DNA of 64,000 nucleotides from contig DATHDS010000014.1 in assembly GCA_035318925.1 (NCBI GenBank), positions 124,001 to 188,000 of the forward strand, written 5' to 3'. Positions within the stretch are counted from its first letter, which is position 1; the number at the start of each line of letters is the position of its first letter. A program made the translations under genes and the position numbers. Below the pieces are notes generated by a model. It made no database searches, was not told the DNA's origin, and worked only from the letters and a program-made list of their open reading frames with translations. The DNA comes from VAXT01 sp035318925. GTDB lineage: Bacteria; Actinomycetota; Thermoleophilia; Gaiellales; Gaiellaceae. Shown here piece by piece: positions 9,436 through 16,322 of the stretch.

Positions 9436-9768
9436 CTAAGTGTCTGGAACGGGGGCGCCCTCAAGGTCGGCTCGTAGCGCGTTCCGAAGCGGTAGGAGGC
9501 TCTCGGCCACCTCGTCAGTCGTCGTGTTCATCACTACCCGGACGATTCCGAGTAGGTCTCTTTTGCCCGTGCGATCCAAAATGATCGCGTCGTTCGTGCC
9601 GCGGAGGTGCAATTGTCGCTCGGTCGAGTCGCGGCCGGCTGCGATGAGCCCACCCCGCAGCTGCCCAGAGAGCTTCTCGGAGATCTCGACAATGCCAGCG
9701 CTCGTCTCGATGCGTACGGGGTCGAGTGGGACCTTCTTCGAGTTAGCCAGCGACCGATTCCATCTCAC
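9436..9768 (-). CDS. Hypothetical protein downstream of the second sigma gene
   Basis: 110 residues from GTG 9768, overlapping the end of the sigma gene by 26 bp in another frame; a later start is possible. The fold looks mixed alpha/beta with several short strands ([34 protein letters not shown]). No motif recognised. It may be co-transcribed with the sigma gene. Codon use is less biased than the neighbours, so I hold it with moderate confidence only. Confidence 0.45.
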   Translation of the reverse strand: MRWNRSLANSKKVPLDPVRIETSAGIVEISEKLSGQLRGGLIAAGRDSTERQLHLRGTNDAIILDRTGKRDLLGIVRVVMNTTTDEVAESLLPLRNALRADLEGAPVPDT

Positions 9769-10786
9769 GCAGCTTCGACAGACGTCGGAGAGCGTGGACT
9801 TCGATCTGGCGGACGCGCTCGCGTGTCAGGCCGAGCGTGCGGCCGATCTCCTCGAGCGTCTTCGGCTCCGATTCGGCGAGGCCGTAGCGAAGGGCAATCA
9901 CTTTCCGCTCGCGTTCGGACAGAGCGTTGAGCCCGCGGGTCAGCGCCTGGCTGCGCAGCGTGATCTCGACCTCGTCTTCCGGGGAGGGGCCGTCGCCGGC
10001 CACGAAGTCCCCGAACACAGCGTCCTCGGTCTCGCCGACGGGCTGGTCGAGGCTCGTCGAGGCTCGGGCTGCGGCTTTCACCTCGCGTGCCTGCTCGACC
10101 GGGAGGCTCGCCTCCTCAGCGATCTCGGCGAGGGTGGGCTCACGGCCGAGCTGCGTCCAGAGCAGGCGCTCGGCCTTGTTCATCTTCTGGAGGCGCTCGA
10201 CGATGTGGACAGGCATTCGGATCGTCCTGGCCTTGTCCGCGAGCGCCCGCGCGACGGCCTGGCGGATCCACCACGTCGCGTAGGTCGAGAACTTGTAGCC
10301 CCGGCGCCAGTCGAACTTCTCGACGGCGCGGATGAGGCCGAGCGTTCCCTCCTGAATCAGGTCGAGGAACGGCAGGCCCTGGTTCCGGTAGTTCTTCGCG
10401 ATCGAGACGACCAGGCGCAGGTTCGACTGGATCATGTGTTGCTTCGCCTCGGGATCGCCGCGCTCGATGCGTTTCGAGAGCTCGACCTCCTGGGCGGCGG
10501 TCAGCAGCGCGTGGCGGCCGGCCTCGCGCAGGAAGAGCTGTAGGGCATCCGTGGTCGTCTCGTAGACGACCGGCTGAGGCGGCGCCGGCTCTTTCTCGTC
10601 CTCGAGGATCTCGATGCCTCGCTGATCGAGCTCGCGGTGGAGAGCGTCGACCTCGAGATCGCTCAGCTCGTGCGCTTCGACGAGCTCCGCCAGTTCCGAC
10701 GCGCGAACGTTGCCAGCCTGCTCGGCGGACTCGATGACCTGACGGACGTCCTCCGCGCCCAGGACGTGCTCGATCTCCACGGTCAT
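9743..10786 (-). CDS. Primary-type sigma-70 factor
   Basis: 347 residues. It has an N-terminal region 1.1-like segment (residues 1-60, [20 protein letters not shown]) missing from the other sigma factor here, then region 1.2 ([11 protein letters not shown]), region 2 ([37 protein letters not shown]...[12 protein letters not shown]), region 3 ([15 protein letters not shown]) and region 4 ([31 protein letters not shown]). Region 1.1 and the overall match favour the housekeeping factor (RpoD/SigA/HrdB), but a close group 2 paralogue cannot be excluded because a second copy lies 350 bp away. Confidence 0.88.
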   Translation of the reverse strand: MTVEIEHVLGAEDVRQVIESAEQAGNVRASELAELVEAHELSDLEVDALHRELDQRGIEILEDEKEPAPPQPVVYETTTDALQLFLREAGRHALLTAAQEVELSKRIERGDPEAKQHMIQSNLRLVVSIAKNYRNQGLPFLDLIQEGTLGLIRAVEKFDWRRGYKFSTYATWWIRQAVARALADKARTIRMPVHIVERLQKMNKAERLLWTQLGREPTLAEIAEEASLPVEQAREVKAAARASTSLDQPVGETEDAVFGDFVAGDGPSPEDEVEITLRSQALTRGLNALSERERKVIALRYGLAESEPKTLEEIGRTLGLTRERVRQIEVHALRRLSKLREMESVAG

Positions 10787-10873
10787 GCGCTTGCTTCTCT
10801 AGATACCAGGGCGGTGGTCAGATCAAACACCATAGCTGTAAGCGCTACCCGACTGCTAGCCGCCCAACGCACG

Positions 10874-10887
10874 ATAACGATTGTTAT
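10874..10887. promoter_or_regulatory. Inverted repeat ATAAC-N4-GTTAT between the sigma gene and a secreted-protein gene
   Basis: ATAACGATTGTTAT sits in the 167-bp divergent gap, an AT-rich island in GC-rich DNA. On the minus strand it abuts TTGACA (10892-10887), a perfect -35 box for the sigma gene, though no convincing -10 follows at 16-18 bp. A repressor site over a sigma promoter is a reasonable guess. Confidence 0.4.
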
Positions 10888-10953
10888 GTCAAGTTCGAAC
10901 ATTCGGCCCTGAGACGGTGCGGCCCCTCCCTGCCGGGAGTAGGCTGGCCGCGA

Positions 10954-12291
10954 ATGAGGCGACTGGCGCTCATCGTCGCGCTCGGGCTCGCCAGTGCGGG
11001 CACGGCTTCGGCGAAGCTCGCCGTTCCAGGCGTCCAGGACGGGATGCTCGCCGTCTCGCCCGGCGGGACGCCGCTGATCGCCTACCTGGACGGCAACAGC
11101 CTCGAAATCGCGGCTCGGAGCCCAGGCGCCGGGTGGCGGCCGGTCCGGGCGGCCTCGGTGACGCCGGGCTCGAGCCTGGCCGCCTTCGCCGCCGGTAGAC
11201 GCGGTCCCGTCGCAGTCATCGAAGGACCGGGGTCGCGGAGCCTCGTCGCCGTCCGCCGGGGCAAAGGCGGCTGGCGAACGACTCGAGTCGCTGCTGTTCC
11301 AGCCGGCGACGAGCTCGGCTGGCCGGGACTCGTGCTCCACCGCGGCCTGCCGGCGGTCGCGTACACCCGCTGGCGACGCTCGACGCGGGAGAGCGTGCTC
11401 AAGCTCGCGCGCATCGACCGACACGGCCGGGTGCGATCGACGCGGATCACCCGGAAGGGCTTCCCGCCGAGCTTCGTCCCCCCGTCGTCGGTACCCGTCC
11501 GAGTCCACGGCGAGATCCACGTGATCCAGTCGTACGGCATCGACGGCGTCGTCGGGACGATCGAGTGGTACCCCAACAAACGCAGCTGGACCGGGCAGTT
11601 CATCGACGCGGGGGGCGGCGACTTCCCGGTTGGACGGCTGCTTGGAGCCGTCGGCGGCGGCACCGTCTACGCAGCCTGGAGCGAGGCGTTCCTCGGCCTC
11701 GGCGAGCAGCCGGTGACGCTGGCCGTGCACGGGCACGGGCGCTCGATCGACTCGGACTTCGTGCTCGACCGCGCGGTCACCACCGGGCTCGACGTGGCGC
11801 GGTCCGGGCCGGAGGTCGCTGCGAACGAATGGGTCTCCGCAGACGAGCTCGGCCTCTCAGGTCCGGACGTCGTCTGGGCCGGCGTCATTGTGGCGCACGG
11901 CCGCTCCGTCGGGCTCGACGGCCGGATCGCGGGACTCTCCTCTGCCCCACACGGCGCGCACGACCTGCTGCTCGCCAACCCGGACGGCCTTTCCTGGTAC
12001 CGCTCGCGGCGCGCGCGCTCGGTCTGGATGAGCATCGACGCCACGGCGCAACTGGACGGGAGCGTGGTCGTCACCGGTCGCGTCCGCGGCGCCTCGGCCG
12101 GGACTGTGACGCTGTACCGAGAGCGACCCGGCACCGCGCGCGAACCCGTGGGCACGGCACCGCTGGCGGGAGACGGGTCGTTCATGCTCCTCGACAGGCC
12201 GACGATGGGCCCCTTCCTCTACCGGGCCGTTTATGTCGACGGGGCCACCGGGGTGCCGTACTCAGCGCTCCTTCGCGACGTGGTTGGTTGA
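10954..12291 (+). CDS. Secreted protein of unknown function, propeller-like body with C-terminal Ig-like domain
   Basis: 445 residues. A clear Sec signal peptide (MRRLALIVALGLASAGTASA, cleavage after ASA) is followed by a region of repeated short beta strands (for example GTPLIAYLDGNSLEIAAR, GPVAVIEGPGSRSLVAVR, GLPAVAYTRW), which suggests a beta-propeller. The last 90 residues resemble an Ig-like or carboxypeptidase-regulatory fold (GSVVVTGRVRGASAGTVTLY). No catalytic motif recognised. It is monocistronic, with only 162 bp separating it from the divergent sigma gene. Confidence 0.8.
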   Translation: MRRLALIVALGLASAGTASAKLAVPGVQDGMLAVSPGGTPLIAYLDGNSLEIAARSPGAGWRPVRAASVTPGSSLAAFAAGRRGPVAVIEGPGSRSLVAVRRGKGGWRTTRVAAVPAGDELGWPGLVLHRGLPAVAYTRWRRSTRESVLKLARIDRHGRVRSTRITRKGFPPSFVPPSSVPVRVHGEIHVIQSYGIDGVVGTIEWYPNKRSWTGQFIDAGGGDFPVGRLLGAVGGGTVYAAWSEAFLGLGEQPVTLAVHGHGRSIDSDFVLDRAVTTGLDVARSGPEVAANEWVSADELGLSGPDVVWAGVIVAHGRSVGLDGRIAGLSSAPHGAHDLLLANPDGLSWYRSRRARSVWMSIDATAQLDGSVVVTGRVRGASAGTVTLYRERPGTAREPVGTAPLAGDGSFMLLDRPTMGPFLYRAVYVDGATGVPYSALLRDVVG

Positions 12292-12313
12292 CCTGACGCG
12301 ATCCTCCCCAGGG

Positions 12314-12346
12314 TTGTCCACAAGAGGGCCCGCGGGGTGTGGAAAA
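12314..12346. promoter_or_regulatory. Two inverted DnaA-box-like sequences
   Basis: TTGTCCACA (12314-12322) and TGTGGAAAA (12338-12346, reverse complement TTTTCCACA) both match the actinobacterial DnaA box. They lie 15 bp apart in opposite orientation, followed by an AT-rich stretch, in a 270-bp gap. No dnaA, dnaN or rpmH is nearby, so this is not the usual oriC context. Confidence 0.45.
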
Positions 12347-12564
12347 TGTTGAAAACTGAATACTTTGCAAATTGCGGGGTCGACGTTCGGACAGGTCTTG
12401 ATCGGACCCCTTGACATCTCTACTGTGCCGCTTGCGCCGAGCACGGAGCGCGAGTAGATCGAGGCCCAGCCGGGCGGCCGTAGGCGGAAGCCGAAAGTTG
12501 GTCGGTTGAGCGGACGAAAGCGCAACCGGCTCGGCGAATTTTTTTGGTCCAATACGATGCGCTG

Positions 12565-12774
12565 ATGACGTTCCACGTTCGCCCACCGAGCATCGATAAG
12601 GGCGTTGCGGCCTTCCTCTGGGCCTTCGGCTTCTTCCTCTACATCTGGCTCGGCATGCTGGCCGTCGGCGTCGGCAAGGGCACGTCCTTCATCCTCGCGG
12701 CCGTCACGGCCGGAGCGATCTTCTTGTACATCCGGATCTACGGCGAAGACCGGACCCGCCCGCGCAACTACTAA
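12565..12774 (+). CDS. Small membrane protein with two transmembrane helices
   Basis: 69 residues from ATG 12565; an in-frame GTG at 12544 is possible. A short cytoplasmic head (MTFHVRPPSIDKG) precedes two hydrophobic helices (GVAAFLWAFGFFLYIWLGML and SFILAAVTAGAIFLYIRIY) and a charged tail (GEDRTRPRNY). TACGAT 6 bp before the ATG suggests a leaderless transcript. Function unknown. Its stop overlaps by a few bases the stop of a convergent small gene. Confidence 0.65.
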   Translation: MTFHVRPPSIDKGVAAFLWAFGFFLYIWLGMLAVGVGKGTSFILAAVTAGAIFLYIRIYGEDRTRPRNY

Positions 12775-12959
12775 ACGGCGCTCGGCCGGGCGCGATGGTC
12801 GCCTGCGAGCGCGCTCAGGAGCAGGCGAGCGAGCTCGTCGCCGATCGCCTGGCGGAGCCGCAGGACGGCCGTTGGGGGCCCGTGCTCGATCCCGTTCAGG
12901 CGAGCGCAGTGCTCGAGAATGAGGGTTAGGCCACGAGTCTGAGAGGGGGCGGCGTCCAT
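12771..12959 (-). CDS. Hypothetical 62-residue helical protein
   Basis: Starts MDAAPSQTRGLTLILEHCARL and is predominantly helical with leucine-rich heptads (LRLRQAIGDELARLLLSAL). No motif recognised. It is the last candidate gene of the leftward cluster that begins near 19.4 kb. The start ATG is at 12959; the Shine-Dalgarno signal is weak. Convergent with the small membrane protein, with abutting stops. Confidence 0.45.
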   Translation of the reverse strand: MDAAPSQTRGLTLILEHCARLNGIEHGPPTAVLRLRQAIGDELARLLLSALAGDHRARPSAV

Positions 12960-13014
12960 GACCCGAATATCGGCCGTAGCCCGCCGCCCATCGATCCCTC
13001 CCGGGAGTGAGCAG

Positions 13015-13629
13015 CTATGAGCTCTTCGTTGGCTCCTCCGTGTTCGGCGCGGGTTCCGGCGCAGACTCAGGCGTTTCCTGCGGCGTATCCGGCGCGCCAC
13101 GGTCCCCGATGTGGACACGGCGTTCGTCCCCGACACCGTCGGTTGGAATCACGTGCTCTTTAGTAACCGCCGGCACGGGAGTCGCCGCCGGCGTCTGCTT
13201 GCGGACTCGCGGTCCCGTGGTGTCGAACGTGAATCCGAAGACGAGCCCGATACCGAACGCGATCGCCGGAATCATCGTGGTCAAGTCGTCCACGACCCCG
13301 CCGATTCCGATGTCGTCGGACCAGTTCCCCACATTGCGGGCGAAGAACGCGTCGCCGGGCTCGCCGGCTGCCAGCACCCAGCCGCCCAGGATCAGAGCGG
13401 GCACGAAGCCGAGTAGGAAGACCTTTCCGGACACTCTCGGCCAGCCCCACTTCGTCCAGCCACCGAGCAGCTGGGAGAGCGCCATCGTCAAGCCCGCCGC
13501 GGCCATGAGGCCGAGAGCCGCCCAGTACTCGCCTCTCGTGTCCGGCAGGATCTGCGTGCCAAGCCACAGGAGAAAGCCTGCGACCAACACGCCGATCAGG
13601 GTTGTTGCTCCTCGTGTCAGACCGTGCAT
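13015..13629 (-). CDS. Hypothetical membrane protein with acidic Pro/Glu tail
   Basis: 204 residues. ATG 13629 is preceded by GGAGGTGG at good spacing, which decides the start. Four hydrophobic segments are visible (TTLIGVLVAGFLLWLGTQIL, LGLMAAAGLTMALSQLLG, VFLLGFVPALILGGWVL, MIPAIAFGIGLVFGFTF). A disordered, Pro/Glu/Thr-rich C-terminus follows (PETPESAPEPAPNTEEPTK). No catalytic motif seen; an integral membrane protein of unknown role. It follows the zinc-protein gene in the same direction. Confidence 0.75.
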   Translation of the reverse strand: MHGLTRGATTLIGVLVAGFLLWLGTQILPDTRGEYWAALGLMAAAGLTMALSQLLGGWTKWGWPRVSGKVFLLGFVPALILGGWVLAAGEPGDAFFARNVGNWSDDIGIGGVVDDLTTMIPAIAFGIGLVFGFTFDTTGPRVRKQTPAATPVPAVTKEHVIPTDGVGDERRVHIGDRGAPDTPQETPESAPEPAPNTEEPTKSS

Positions 13630-13671
13630 GGACACCACCTCCACCCCAGTCTTGCCCCGTTCCGCGTCGTT

Positions 13672-14265
13672 TTAGTCGAGCAGGCGCGAGTCGAAGCGGC
13701 CCGCGTCGAGATCTTCCCTGAACTCCTCGAGGAGCCGCTCTGTGTCGCCGGCGAACACGTGCGGGACGACGCCGATCTCGTGATCGTTGTGGAACGGGAG
13801 GTCGACGTGCTCGTGCGAGACGAGGTTGACCGAGACTCGGTCGCACGCCGGGCAGCGCACGGCGAGGCCCAGCGAGCCGTCGCCGGGAGCCAGCAGGAAG
13901 AACGAGGACGGGAAGACGGGCCGCGACCGGTCCTCCGGGTAGCAGAAGAAGCTCCAGGGCCAGTCCCCGGCCTGGATGCGGCGCACGGCGAGGTCGGTGA
14001 GCTCGGAGGCGGCGTCCTCGAAGCGCGCAGTCATCAGATTGAGGAATCTCTCCTCGCTCAGCCCGAGAGGCTCCCAGTCCAGCTCTGCGTCCGAGACGAG
14101 GCCGGGATGCTCCTCACCGCATGAGCAGTCGAACAAGACCTGGAAGACGGCCGGGTGCTCGGCGCCGGGCAGCCGGTCGAGGATGCGAAAGGCGGACAGC
14201 CGAACGCGCGTCTCCCCCTGGGTGGGGCAGGCAAACGTGTACCGCGTTGTGAGCGCGTCGTACAT
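13672..14265 (-). CDS. CpXC-like putative zinc protein
   Basis: 197 residues. Two cysteine pairs suited to metal binding are visible: CSCGEEH (about residue 48) and CPACDRVS (about 137), plus CYPE. This layout resembles CpXC-domain proteins, a family without assigned biochemical function. No signal peptide. It lies 48 bp downstream of apt in the same direction, so it may share its transcript. Family assignment moderate, function unknown. Confidence 0.6.
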   Translation of the reverse strand: MYDALTTRYTFACPTQGETRVRLSAFRILDRLPGAEHPAVFQVLFDCSCGEEHPGLVSDAELDWEPLGLSEERFLNLMTARFEDAASELTDLAVRRIQAGDWPWSFFCYPEDRSRPVFPSSFFLLAPGDGSLGLAVRCPACDRVSVNLVSHEHVDLPFHNDHEIGVVPHVFAGDTERLLEEFREDLDAGRFDSRLLD

Positions 14266-14313
14266 GTCTCTCTAGACGTTCTAATCGGCTTCCCGGACGG
14301 GAAGCGTGACCCA

Positions 14314-14844
14314 TTAGTAGTGAATCAGCGAAAAAACGTCGTAGTCCGAGAGCTTTTCGCGGCCTTTCAGGAAGTCGAGCTCGATGAGGAAGGCCATTCC
14401 GACCACCTCGCCGCCCAGACGGTCGACGAGCTCCGCCATCGCCTTCGAGGTCCCCCCGGTGGCCAGGACGTCGTCGTGGATGAGCACCCGCGTCCCGCCT
14501 TCGAACGCGTCCGCCTGGAGCTCGAGCGTGTTGCGACCGTACTCGAGCGCGTACTCGGCGCTGATCGTCTCCAGCGGGAGCTTGCCGGGGCGGCGGGCCG
14601 GAACGAAGCCGCACCCGAGCTTGTAGGCGATCGCCGAGCCGATGAAGAAACCTCGCGCCTCGCCGCCGATCACGACCTGCGGACTCCGTTCCTCCGCCCA
14701 GCCGGCGAGGAGGTCGATCGTCTGTCTTAGTGCCTCCGGGTCCGCAAGCAGGGGCATGATGTCCTTGAAGACGATCCCCTTCTGGGGCCAGTCGGGCACA
14801 TCCCGGATCTTGGCCTTCAGGTCCTCCACGCCGGCAACTGCCAT
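14314..14844 (-). CDS. apt: Adenine phosphoribosyltransferase
   Basis: Purine salvage enzyme: adenine plus PRPP gives AMP and pyrophosphate. At 176 residues it is the usual size. The PRPP-binding signature VLIHDDVLATGGTSKA is at about residues 112-127, and the N-terminal FKDIMPLL motif of bacterial Apt is present. The start ATG overlaps the last base of the upstream regulator's stop (TGATG), indicating translational coupling. In other bacteria apt often follows secDF or relA; the FHA-ftsR neighbourhood here is different. Confidence 0.95.
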   Translation of the reverse strand: MAVAGVEDLKAKIRDVPDWPQKGIVFKDIMPLLADPEALRQTIDLLAGWAEERSPQVVIGGEARGFFIGSAIAYKLGCGFVPARRPGKLPLETISAEYALEYGRNTLELQADAFEGGTRVLIHDDVLATGGTSKAMAELVDRLGGEVVGMAFLIELDFLKGREKLSDYDVFSLIHY

Positions 14845-15539
14845 CAGGCCGAAGCCAGGTGTCGGAGAGCGCGCCAGAAGAGCAGCTGCGAGAGCTCCTG
14901 CGCAAGCTCGGCGAGGGTCCGCAGGTCGTCGAGAGCAGCCTCGCGGCGTTCGGGGTTGCGCGTGCGGAGCGTCGGCCCGACCAGCTGCTCGAGGAGCGAC
15001 GCCTCACGGTCGGTCGCGGTCCGAAACGGACGCAGGTTGCGGGGCCCGATGCCGAAGGACGAGAGCTGCGCGCAGACCGCTGCGATCTCGGCGTCGCCTG
15101 CCGCGTACCGCTTCTCCCCCCCATTCCCGCGGGGCTCGAGCAACCCGTATTCCTCCAGCTCCCGCAGCAGTTGCGGCGTGGCGCCCGAGCGCTCCACGAG
15201 CTCGCGCGCCTCCAGCTCTTCCTCGGCCCCCGCGATCCCTGCGGCTGCACGGCGCCGCCGCGACTTGCTCGCAGCCGGCGAGGCGAGCTCCTGTCGGATC
15301 ACCCGCAACGGCAGGAACTGGTCCCGCTGGAGGCGCAGGATCGTCCGCAGCCGCTCGACCGCGTCCTCATCGAAGAGGCGGTACCCGCCGCGCGTCCGCT
15401 TCGGCGCGAGCAGGCCCTGCTCCTCGAGATACCGAATCTTCGAGATCGAGACGTCCGGAAACTCGGACCGCAGGTGCCGACAGACCGCTCCGATGTGGAG
15501 CAGGCCGCTGCGGGGCGGTGCCTGGGCCGCTGCGCTCAC
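14844..15539 (-). CDS. ftsR: MerR-family regulator, FtsR-like
   Basis: 231 residues. The N-terminal winged helix-turn-helix (SISKIRYLEEQGLLAPKRTRGGYRLFDEDAVERLR, about 28-65) is followed by a coiled coil and a second, MerR-like half (YGLLEPRGNGGEKRYAAGDAEI). FtsR is known in corynebacteria and mycobacteria as a regulator of ftsZ located next to the FHA protein GarA/OdhI; the FHA gene here directly precedes it with a GTGA overlap, which is the basis for the name. The target genes are not visible in this window. Confidence 0.75.
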   Translation of the reverse strand: MSAAAQAPPRSGLLHIGAVCRHLRSEFPDVSISKIRYLEEQGLLAPKRTRGGYRLFDEDAVERLRTILRLQRDQFLPLRVIRQELASPAASKSRRRRAAAGIAGAEEELEARELVERSGATPQLLRELEEYGLLEPRGNGGEKRYAAGDAEIAAVCAQLSSFGIGPRNLRPFRTATDREASLLEQLVGPTLRTRNPERREAALDDLRTLAELAQELSQLLFWRALRHLASA

Positions 15540-16000
15540 GAGAGGAACGTCAGCTTGTACTTGCCGATCTGGACCTCGTCGCCGTCCTCGAGTTGGCCCG
15601 ACTCGATCCGGCGGCGGTTCAGGAACGTCCCGTTGAGGCTCCCTTTGTCCTCGATGACGAACTGACCATTACGGCGAATCACTTGCGCATGCCGCCTCGA
15701 GACGGTCACGTCGTCGAGGAAGACGTCGCAGTCCGGCGAGCGGCCGACGGTCGTGCTCTCGTTCTCGAGCACGAAGTGCTCGCCGGCGCGCCCTCCGCCG
15801 GAACGGACGACGAGCGCCGGGCCTTCGGTCTTGATCTCGTCGAGGATCGCGGCCCCCTCGTCCTCGCCTTCCTCCGGGGTGTAGCTCATCGTCGTATCGG
15901 AGCCAGACTCGTCACGGACGAGCAGCGCGCCGCACTTCGCGCAGTAGTTCGCGGCCTCCGGGTTCTGGAAGCCGCACTCGGGGCAGTACACGTGGCTCAA
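15536..16000 (-). CDS. FHA-domain protein with N-terminal zinc ribbon, GarA/OdhI-like
   Basis: 154 residues from TTG 16000. Residues 6-26 form a zinc ribbon (CPECG...CAKCG). A short acidic linker contains SDTTMSY, a plausible Ser/Thr-kinase site comparable to the ETTS motif of GarA. The FHA domain (about 75-152) has GRSPDCDVFLDDVTVSRRHA and GSLNGTFLNRRRIE, with the phosphothreonine-binding Arg and Ser-Arg-Arg-His intact. Known: GarA switches between inhibiting 2-oxoglutarate metabolism and binding its own phosphothreonine. By context this is a GarA orthologue, but the added zinc ribbon differs from mycobacterial GarA. Confidence 0.8.
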   Translation of the reverse strand: MSHVYCPECGFQNPEAANYCAKCGALLVRDESGSDTTMSYTPEEGEDEGAAILDEIKTEGPALVVRSGGGRAGEHFVLENESTTVGRSPDCDVFLDDVTVSRRHAQVIRRNGQFVIEDKGSLNGTFLNRRRIESGQLEDGDEVQIGKYKLTFLS

Positions 16001-16251
16001 GCGTCGTCCCCTGCGGGCGGCGAGGCCTTGCCGGCGAGGATTCGCGCGAGCCCCTCGACGTCGACCTGCTCGAGCACGCTCTTTCCTTCCGATTTCTGAA
16101 GCCGGGCGACGAGCTCGGCGCGCAGGATGTCGATCTTGCCGTGCAGCAAACGGCGGCGGTAGGAGATCTCCTGCTCCTCCTCCGTCAGGTCGTCGATCAG
16201 CTTCTTGAGGTCGGTATCGGAAATCTCGGACAGGTCGGGAAGCGGTTCCAC
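15997..16251 (-). CDS. RsiG-like protein, candidate c-di-GMP-responsive anti-sigma factor
   Basis: 84 residues from GTG 16251, almost all helical: SDTDLKKLIDDLTEEEQEISYRRRLLHGKIDILRAEL, predicted helical hairpin or coiled coil. The segment EQEISYRRRLLHGKID fits the RsiG c-di-GMP signature E-x3-S-x2-R-x3-Q-x3-D except that Gln is His. Streptomyces RsiG has two such helices and holds sigma WhiG when c-di-GMP is bound; a single-motif homodimeric form is known from Rubrobacter. This short one-motif protein looks like the latter type. Its stop overlaps the FHA start (TTGA). No WhiG-type sigma gene is in the window. Family call fairly sure; ligand binding inferred. Confidence 0.65.
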   Translation of the reverse strand: MEPLPDLSEISDTDLKKLIDDLTEEEQEISYRRRLLHGKIDILRAELVARLQKSEGKSVLEQVDVEGLARILAGKASPPAGDDA

Positions 16252-16322
16252 GCGGTCAGCCCTTTCGTTGGGAGTACACCCGGCGCTGGCTAGTAAAGCA
16301 GGAGCATTCTAAAGGTTCAACC

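Noticed and set aside
10887..10892. TTGACA as a complete promoter of the sigma gene
   Set aside because: No acceptable -10 box at 16-18 bp; kept only as context of the inverted repeat.
12292..12564. Chromosomal origin
   Set aside because: Only two DnaA boxes and none of the genes normally beside oriC.
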